Shown piece after piece: positions 55,519-64,000 of a stretch of 64,000 bases of DNA (its first letter is position 1; each line of letters starts with the position of its first letter). The DNA is from Anaspis maculata (lineage: Eukaryota; Arthropoda; Insecta; Coleoptera; Scraptiidae). The notes under the pieces were generated by a model. The model was given only the letters and a program-made list of their open reading frames with translations. It was not told the DNA's origin and searched no databases. Position numbers and translations under genes: made by a program. Location of the stretch: assembly GCA_949128115.1 (NCBI GenBank), contig OX421967.1, positions 26,676,635 to 26,740,634 on the forward strand, in the 5' to 3' direction.

Positions 55519-55642
55519 TTTACTCGCGAGTAGAATACTATGCTTTATCCAGTCGTATTGAAAAATGCAGGCATGTATGCGAGTGATAATGCGTGCATTA
55601 TTCAATAGGATTGGATAAAGTACATTACGTAACAAGAGTAGG
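55519..55642. repeat. 124-bp foldback repeat
   Basis: TACTCGCGAGTAGAATACTA…GCTTTATCCA…TATTGAA pairs with TTCAATAGGATTGGATAAAGTAC…GAGTA. A CpG-rich GAGCGAGCGTAGCGAGCGAG motif lies about 70 bp downstream at 55704-55726. Confidence 0.65.
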
Positions 55643-58342
55643 TGGCAAGTAACATAATGTATATGACCATTTATATTGTGCATGCATAAATGAATGAAAG
55701 TTGCCCACGAGCGAGCGTAGCGAGCGAGTGCTGTACCCCCTGAGTGTTCAATTGGTTTAATACTCGTTTTATGTACATTGTACATAACTTTACCAAAGAC
55801 CCCAATCCCAGAACCGGATCGATTGAGGAACTGCTCTGGAATTACAAGAGACAGATTTCAAGATTTGATACAAATCACTCGAAGTTTGCAACAGCTAGAT
55901 TCAGAAGTTTCGGCGGCGCATCCTCCATTTTTGTAGATTTGTTGCTTGATCGATCATTGAAGTCTCTGTCCTACAACTAAAATTCTGGGAGCTGAACAGT
56001 AGAAAGCAACTTTATCATGTATCACGAAGTGAGAAATTAAACCAAATCCTCTTGGGTCGGTGCCGTTGCCTCCGGCAGTCTAATCATTGTTTGTTTTGAC
56101 AGAATGAATACGATTTGTTATTGTTTAGCACAGTCAACTATGTGCTCGTGCGTCAGTGATGAACTCGGGAAAATCAATTGATATCCACGATGAAAGCGAA
56201 TGGGCAGTTAAAAACAATTTTCTCATCTTAAAATGTCAATTCCCTCAAATCCGAGACTCTGTCAATACGCATATAAGGATTCTGAACTTTGACATTGCAA
56301 TAACGTATCACCGCCGTCTAGACCGTCATCAATTTTCGCGCACTTTTAATTGATTGTGTATGCATCGATTTAGATTGCAACCGCAGCCAACTTTGAAATC
56401 TGGCTTTGATGGACTCATACCTATGCTTTATCGAATAAAACCCATTGGCATTGTCAATTTACTTTATAAATAGCTCTCTTCGGCATCTTCTCTCACATAT
56501 TTTACGCATGCAGCACATGCCGCCGCTGAAAAACTCGTTTAAAACGGCCACACGGACTACTGTGATCACACGGCCAAATAGGGATTTTCTGCTTTTTGTG
56601 TTATGGAAATGGACATTGTCACATACACGTACACACTGAACAACACAACAACACACCGCCGATGAGCGTTATAGGTGAAGTTCACGTTATGCCGCTTACA
56701 ATGTTGTGCAAGAAGCAACAACTTGAGCAACGGGATTTGATGGTTTTATGCGATGCAATGTTCCACATTTCGAAAAATCCTCACCGAAGCGCGAAAATTT
56801 CCGTTAATCTATCGACGTGCTGGTGCGATGAGATTATGAGATATAGTCAAGACCTAGGACAACAATAGAATGGGTCAGTGGATGTTTTCCAGCAGCAGTG
56901 GCCTCCAAGAACTACTGTTTGAGCTCTAAACAACATAAGTAGACCATGTCCTATCCCATCCATGTGCAGCGCAGTTAGTTTAGAATGATGAACCCCGAAA
57001 GAGAGCCAAAATAGATAAGTGGGGTCTAGCCTAGCCAACGTCACCCAATTTAAGCATTGACAGTGTTAGGACGGTCATGGTTAAAATGCAAGGCCAAGGC
57101 GAAGCAGCCATTATTATATCATTTTTTATCGTCCAGTAAACAGAACATTTAAATTTTGACAAGCTCGATGGCCCTCCGTGTGCGGGGCTGATATCCCATT
57201 TCACCAAAAAGCTCCCCAAGCGGAATCTACCAACAGCTCAGAAGATAGGTCAGGAAAAATCCTCCAGTGCACCCACTCGACTTCACAGCGTAGGCGTAGA
57301 CGTCTTGACTCAGCCATCAAAATTTCAGCTATTTTGTTTCTTATGGGGTAGGTATGTGAACTGCTCAACAGTAAAGTGTCAACTCCGAAAAAAAAATTTT
57401 TTTTTAAATTAAGATAATATTGTTTTGCTATACTTACACACGTTTTGGCATCTGCTCTATAGTTGAATCATCCAGCTACTAGTTCCACTTTTGCAAAACG
57501 TAAGGTGTTCGCATAAAGTTTCTATAGAGTGTTAAGAAACTTGTGAAAAATTTCTAAAATAAAATTTGCTTCAGTTCGACAATAGTATACTTATTATTGT
57601 TCGGGCTTATTAGGACAAATTATTGTCAACACGACTTCGTTTTGGAGCACGACGAGTTAGAGAGGAAAATTTCGTTCCAAAAACAAGTTCTTTGATTCAG
57701 TTGAAATATTTACTGACTACAAGGGCAGTGATACAAAATACAGTGTGTCGCATAGCACGTAAGATTTGAACGATGGTGCCGACCCCACGCGATGTTGGTG
57801 GTCGTTAAAGATCCCCAACCTGTGGTGAAATATACAGGGGTTCTGAAAATCTGAAAACATCCACCGGCGTCGCTGATTGACCCTGCAAGCGGAAATAAAC
57901 CGACGTCAAATATAAACTGAAAGAAAGAAGAGATTACGGTATGAAACATGACGTTACCTTCGATCACTCATTTGATTAGCCGGTACCTACTAACATACTT
58001 CCGTCAGTGTCAACTGTCGTATAAACTGTACTACGTAGTTAGTTGTCATGGCAATATAGGAATCGTTATAACATGAGCGGCAAACGGTCCTAAAATACAT
58101 GATCGCAATAAGGCGACAAGGTGTCTATCAATTTTGAACACTCTGTACAACACGTGTTGTACTACGTGTTTTTATGAATTGAAACACCAGGGTTTTTTAG
58201 ATTTTCGTCCATTTCTCCAAAAACTCCAAAAACGACAGAAATTTGATCCTATCGCTCTTGGGAGTTGAGGACTTCTTGCTTGCCTCTTCCAATGGCTTGC
58301 AGCCACCGTTTTCTGCCTTTTTTTTTGTATTCTACAATGAAA
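55643..58342. other. Stretch without recognised genes
   Basis: Open frames at 55744-55980, 56156-56353 and 56596-56868 have normal-looking composition but match nothing I know and lack splice context. At 58145-58162 there is an 18-base perfect palindrome, GTACAACACGTGTTGTAC, centred on a CACGTG E-box. Confidence 0.35.
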
Positions 58343-59840
58343 TAAACTACGCACAAATCAAACATCGTTCCAAAAAAAAATTGCCCTTTTTCAATTTGAT
58401 GTAAATTTGGGTTACTACAAAGAATTTGCATTCTGTTTGAAGTGTCCGTTGACCTCATTCTTCGGCTATCAGTCCGTGGTTTTGCGAGATACTAGATAAT
58501 CCACATAAATTTTGTACAGGGTGTTCAATAAGGCAGTGCAAAATTTCTGAATCGTCAAGAAGCTCCCGTTCGAAAAAGAATTTTTTTCTTTTGAATTTTC
58601 ACCACAAAGAAGACGAAGTAGGTCTTGAAGTACAGGGTGGTATTTGAATTCTATGCTTATCTCCACTATTTACAGGGTCAGCACAAAGAAATCATCTGTT
58701 TGGTTTTGCATAGATAACTTTTTTTGTCGTTGACCGATTTCAAAAATTAGTGGCTCATATTGAAGCTAAAGCTTTAGGTAAAAAGACCTGAGGATCAGAA
58801 TTGACTCGAGGCAAACATTCAGAATCAAGTGTTCAATAAAAGTGGGCCCAAATCTTGAACGTCGCCTACAGCTCGTTTGGGTGAAGGATTAGCTAAAAGT
58901 CACTTTTTTTTTTGAAGGAATCATTTAGTCTGAATACATTGAGGTTTTTCTAGCTTGTCCTAGCCAAAAATTGTAGGTAAAGGAATCCAATTACAACTGC
59001 ATGTTCAAGAAGGGAAAACAGCTCCTTGGTCACCTTAAATTGGTCGTAACCAAGACTACAAAAATCAAAACAATGAGTAATGAACAAACCAGTTTAGGTA
59101 ATTCATTGTTTTTATTTTCGTGGTGTTGGTTACGACCAATTTCAGGTGAACAAGGGACTGTTTCTTTTTCTTGAACATGCAGTTGTAAATGAATTGCTCC
59201 ACCTACACAATTCTTGGCTAGGACAAGAACAAAAACCATAATTTATTAAGAATAAATTATTTATTCGAAAGAAAACGTGGCTATTAGCAAATCCTTTTTC
59301 TAAACGGGCTGTCGATGGCATTTTAAATTCGGGTCAGATTTCATTGAACCCTTGGCTCTAAATGTTTGTAATGAGTCAATTCTAATCCTCAGGTCTTTTT
59401 ACCTATAGTTTTAGCTTCAATATGAGCCGCAAATTTTCAAAATCGGTCAAGGAGGAAAAAAGTTATCCATGAAAAAACCAAAAAGATGATTTTTGTGTGC
59501 TCACCCTGTGAATAAGGAGATAAGCAGATGATCCAAGCACCACCCTGTACTTAAAGGCCTACCTCGTCTTCTTTGTGGTGAAAATTCAAGAGAAAATTTA
59601 TTTTTTTCCAACGGGAGCTTCATGACGATTCAGAAATTTTGCACTGTTTTATTGAACACCCTGTACAACATTTATGTGGATTATCTAGTATCTTGCAATA
59701 CCACGGACTGATAGCCAAAGGATCAAGTCAACAGACATTCCAAACAGAATGCAAATTCATTGTAGCTATCCAAATTTACATCAAATTGAAAAAGAGCAAA
59801 TTTTTTTGGAACGACGACGTATTGATTTGTGCGTAGTTTA
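58343..59840. mobile_element. 1.5-kb concentric foldback with four nested levels
   Basis: Outer arms 58343-58513 and 59667-59840 pair (TAAACTACGCACAAATCA). Within them are three further boundary pairs: CAGGGTGTTCAATAA at 58517 with 59663, CAGGGTGGT at 58633 with 59547, and CAGGGTCAGCACA at 58673 with 59508. All four share one centre near 59090 within about 2 bases. GTAC flanks the second level, so the outer palindrome without it would close on GTAC. It has no coding capacity. Confidence 0.88.
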
Positions 59841-60034
59841 GTAGGATCAGGGTCGATAAATTGATTGACTGACACACTTACCTATTATCCATTCCAAGCT
59901 TAAAAAAAAACACAGTTGCCTATGATATTTTTTCTTTAAGTTGGACAATCTGCTAAGTTGATGGATTGAAAAAGTCAAGATGAATTGATCAAAATTGTCA
60001 ATGTGATGTTTGCTCTGCTGGATTGCCATTTTAA

Positions 60035-60102
60035 TTCAATTATTATTATTATTATTATTATTATATTATTATTAATAATAATAATTTAATTCAATTGTTA
60101 GG
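60035..60102. repeat. (TTA)n/(TAA)n palindromic microsatellite
   Basis: An ATT repeat followed by AAT repeats and bordered by TTAATTCAATT-type mirror ends forms a pure A/T hairpin. Confidence 0.8.
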
Positions 60103-60320
60103 TCAGATTTTGACATTGACACAATTTTTTCATAATTTTTTGTCTCGAAAACGCCGTTAGGCACGTTTTTTTAATAGTGAAAGTTTTGAGAGGTGCAATA
60201 GTGAGAGTATACAGATTACAGTTTTAAAAATGATCGAAGTGAACCCAGTTCTAACGCCGTAGTGTGATTCGTCGCAAGTTATCTGGTGACCTGAGCTCGT
60301 CGCGCCCTGTAAAAACCTAG

Positions 60321-60925
60321 GTATATGCCGATCAGCTTTTAAATTCAGCACTAGAACGGTAATTTTTGCACGCCAAGTTGGCAATTCTGCGATATTTGGG
60401 GATGCTCAAATTTGTAATGTTGGATCAATATTTCCCCAGATGACCTTGAATTCGTATTGTCAATCGAGTACACCGCAAGATTGTATATGAACGCTCAAGA
60501 CGTCTTGATTTTGATAGACTTTCTTGATGCTCCAGTTTAAATGGGCGACTGGTGAACAGTTTTTTTGAATAAAATAGTGAATCATAATATACCATCATAT
60601 CATATACTAGGTTGGGAAAACTGTTCTAATGTATGGTCAGAAATGAAGGCCTAGTGACTAAAACCTAGAACGGCTCGGCACTCTGTCACTCACCTGCCAT
60701 TCTGACAATATAACAGTCATAACAGCCAAGGCAATACTGTAGCGGAATATGATGCAAGGAGACGCCAGAATTGGCATTTCATGTCGAAATTTTCTAACCT
60801 CATTGGACTTCGCCACAAAAAGCCCGTTTTCACGTGACTTGGTCTGTCAGCGTCCGTTACATCCTAGGGAACATGGCCAACCGTGTTTTAATTTCTACTG
60901 AATTTAAAACGTGATCGGCATATAC
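60321..60925. mobile_element. 605-bp element with GTATATGCCGATCA ends
   Basis: GTATATGCCGATCA…TTTTAAATTCAG pairs with its complement at 60898-60925 with two mismatches in 28 bases. The same end appears on MITE family A copy 3 (24167). The interior is unrelated to family A and non-coding. Confidence 0.7.
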
Positions 60926-63240
60926 GTTAATTCACTCTCTGTTCCATGATCACGATCTGTGATCCTGGCCGAAAGAGAGCGGCTGAGGTTGGTGAGCAAA
61001 CCTGTGACCTGCCGGCGACCCCAGTCCCCAGAATGACAATTTGACAGCACAGCGTAGTTCAGGTGAAGGTTTCATGTCATACGGACACCAATTTTAGCGT
61101 AACCTCCCTTGTATCAAGATGACATTAAACATCAAAAATCAGGGATACCAACAAAACTCGGATTTTTCATGGCCAGCTGTGGTTTTTTCAAGCTTGGAAT
61201 GAATTATATGGAAAGAAACTCTTTTAAGGCCCTAGTATAAACACACCAAATTTGAATTTGACACAAACTCAAAAAACGCGACGTACAAATTTTCAAAATG
61301 TTATTTTTCTGGTAAAAAGCAGACAGATCGCGATTGCGGTGATTTGCAAGCAACCTGTCAGAGCTGAAATGACAGAAGGGCTGTTCTGAACATCTCAAAC
61401 TGTCTCAGATCTTCAAGATCGTTTCAACTTACGATGAGGTTTTTGGAACCAAACAAACCTGATGGCTACTTTCGAGGTAAAAACATGTTATTGCTAACGG
61501 AAACTTTCATTTATGAAAAGTATTATATCGAGAAATATCAATAGTACAAAAATGTTTGATGGAACTTTCTAATTTTCCATAGTATTTTGAGAACTTCTAT
61601 TATGATAACAAACATGGTAGCGCCCCTATGGCGTCACTTGCTGTTCGGCCTCGTACCGCGATCAGCAGTCCATTCTCTGCAGGTACAGGTCCGATACAGG
61701 TCCATGTTCTGCTGCCACGAATAACAGCCTGTCTTTTTAATCGAATTGTTATTTCAGAGATGTCACTGTCATTCATTTCGCTATAAACGAAAACACAACT
61801 CCTTTTTTTTACACCTCACGCGTGGGGCAAAGACCTTTCACCTCTTGAAGGTTCAGTTTCGAGTGTAGTTGCCAATTTTTCATAAGCAAGTGTACAAACT
61901 CTATCATGGGATTTTATTATTCCATCATCTTTCAGGGGTGGCATTTCGATTAATTTTTCATCAGAACTTTATCGTGTACCAAAAAATGTCTTTTAACATT
62001 CAAGTTAGTTCAACCACTTGAGGAAAGATAATCGAACTGAACCTATTTATTCTTAATTCACTGGAAAACGGTGGTCCTATGGGTGGGTGTTTCCACAAGA
62101 GAGACTTTTTCTGTAAAAAGCTACAACAAGAAGCACATGAAAAATTGACGGGTCTAATTTTACTACCCTCCCCCCTCCCAGGTTTGATCCACAACTGGAA
62201 AGAACTGAGTTGTTCTTTCCTCTCCAAAATGTCTAGTGAAGTACTAAGTTTCATCATTTAGCTTGAACTGTTTATATTAGTAGACATTGAATAGAAACCA
62301 TCTTCAGCGACTGATTTTTAGGTGTCTGTAGCTTCTTCAGGAACAATGAATTAAACAATGATACCAACTTTTTTGCATGTGAATCTTATCGATTTTGTCA
62401 TAAAATTTTAGAAATCTATGCATTTTCAGTTTATTTCTGCAGAGAAAAGATACTTCTGTTAGAAATTCTGAACTTGGAAGGACGCGTCCGAGGCCAAATA
62501 TTGCAGTTTGGAATTCCGCTTTTTATGGATTTTTCCTGAAAAAAACCACATTCCAATCCAGCAAAAAGTTGACTTGGGTTGATAAGTATTCGTTAATTCT
62601 AAAATTCGTTTTTTTTTCTAATGACATAATCGGTTACAAATTTAGACATACATATTCTATTTTTGGCTCCCTCACAATTAATAAAACCAACCCATGGTGA
62701 TGATGATGATGATGATGGTAGAAATATCTGGTGTGGTTTTTCCAAAGAATAAATCAAAACAGAAAAATATTCCACTAATTTCTCCTTTTGTTGATTTAGC
62801 CTACTTGGGTGAAAACTTCACGAAGGTTGACGACTTTTTTTACATTTTGTTCACATGACAGAGAGATGCAACAAGGTTAAACTGTGAGGGAGAGAGCGAA
62901 GCAAAATGCTGGCCTTATACGTAAAATAACTAATTAATCAAGTCTCGATTCAAAATAGGAGATTTTGGAAAGAAAGTAATCGACTGAGTGCAGAGATAAT
63001 GTCGAAAAAATGCCAAAAACCCTCATTTTTGACGTTTGGGGAACTTTTTCAAGAAAAACCACACCTTGTATGGTATTTTGTATTCCTGAGAACTATTTCA
63101 TTTTTGAGATTTGTATTTTGTTGGTTGGGTGGTGGGTCGGGAAAGTGAAATGACAAAAGTTATATATCACGGAACTTGACTTGCAATATGTAATCTGGAA
63201 GCACTTGAAAGACTGTATCCAAAACTGTTAGGACAATTTG
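60926..63240. other. Stretch without recognised genes
   Basis: It includes a (GAT)n microsatellite at 62698-62717 and short A/T runs. About 60955-61055 is GC-richer. No exon, element or inverted repeat was supported. Confidence 0.35.
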
Positions 63241-63350
63241 TCTATCTGTCACCTGTCAAATATTAAAAAATGTCAAAGTTGAGAACTTTACCATTTGATT
63301 ATCGAAAATCTATCCGATGGATTGGAACCAAATTTGGCATAGAGCAACAT
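63241..63350 (+). repeat. Diverged dispersed repeat, copy 2
   Basis: It starts TATCTGTCACCTGTCAAA and continues with TGTCAAAG and a GGATTGGAACCAAATTTGGC block, in step with 255-390. The remaining sequence to 64000 has frames on both strands (up to 124 codons) with no domain recognised. Confidence 0.5.
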
Positions 63351-64000
63351 AACAAAAGAGTCAAATTATGTCTGCAGTTGCAGTTTTTCACCATTTTCCT
63401 GTCAGAAGTTCTGAAGATTCAAAATTTCTTCTAGCCGTTGCCACTCGAGAAGGCCTCTCGCCCGTATTTTGACCAGGACGACTCGCTTCTGATGCAGGAC
63501 TCGACTAAAAAATTCATTCCTGCTCGGGGATCGACATTTTTCGAAAAATTCCAACTGCTGTCAAAAGTAGATTGGATTGAGCGTCGTGTAGACCTATTTT
63601 CAAAGTCGACACGGTTCCGCTTTTTCGATGGTAATTTTTTAAAAATGAAATTTGCAGATTTTGTGAATTTGAAAAAACTGTAGTGAAAACTTCAACGTGC
63701 GATGAGCCCCACGAAATATTCATTTCAGGTGCAGTCATGCTGGAAATGATAGTTGGAGAAAAGATTGAATTTACTTTTAGTGGAGAAAATTTTCGAAATC
63801 GGACCCACGCGCCACGGTTTCCGATTTTTGCTCTCTGGAAAAACTGCAAATTTTCCAACTTTTGACCCCGTGAACAGATTTTCACCAATTTTTTTTAAAC
63901 AAGAGGTAACTGGTTTTTGAATTTTTTCCAATAATTTTCTTATCAAGGAAAATGTCTCAATTCTTGTGCAAAATTTCTCTTGAGATTTCGCAAGATGGAT

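Noticed and set aside
1..64000. CRISPR arrays, rRNA and tRNA genes
   Set aside because: No regularly spaced direct repeats, no rRNA-like conserved blocks and no tRNA cloverleaf with proper A and B boxes were seen by eye.

Overview
The window reads as nuclear DNA of an arthropod, most likely an insect. The one gene recognised with confidence is an arthropod-type myoglianin (the GDF8/GDF11, myostatin-like TGF-beta ligand). It has GC-rich exons, GT-AG introns, a TATA/initiator core promoter of arthropod type, and it lies in AT-rich DNA crowded with insect-style DNA transposon debris. No prokaryotic, organellar or viral genes were seen. The species cannot be fixed from the sequence alone.

Layout. 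1-4700: upstream flank with a truncated MITE, a perfect 30-bp-arm hairpin, a dead non-LTR reverse transcriptase and a 640-bp foldback element. About 4680-5263: candidate promoter and 5' leader of the gene, with two short upstream ORFs and low-complexity (TAC)n and (CAA)n tracts. 5264-5696, 40389-40756 and 42404-42781: the three coding exons, on the plus strand. They join in frame (phases 1 and 0) into a 392-residue precursor with a signal peptide, a myostatin-type prodomain, an RIRR furin site and a 108-residue mature domain with the nine cysteines of the family. 42782 to about 45245: probable 3' UTR. The rest of the window, downstream to 64000, has no securely recognised gene.

Intron 1 is 34.7 kb and is the striking part. 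It holds a dense series of inverted-repeat (foldback) elements from about 110 bp to 4.75 kb. Many are bounded by CAGGGTG...CACCCTG flanked by TATA or TA. There are also MITEs of several families, a non-autonomous hAT element with a perfect 8-bp target-site duplication, and a Mutator-like element with a perfect 10-bp duplication. Because the intron is transcribed with the gene, its foldbacks would form long double-stranded hairpins in the myoglianin pre-mRNA. A part of intron 1 without obvious repeats (about 8.4-11.4 kb) carries a MEF2-type site near E-boxes and is a candidate muscle enhancer.

Downstream (45-64 kb) the same transposon landscape continues. It includes a frameshifted mariner-like transposase remnant on the minus strand, a palindrome whose single unpaired insertion shows filled and empty states on its two arms, and a 1.5-kb palindrome at 58343-59840 built of four concentric levels that share one centre. 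A few exon-like ORFs (19.2, 48.9 and 49.5 kb) are reported as weak candidates only. Coordinates were read by eye; ends of diverged repeats are good to a few bases to a few tens of bases.
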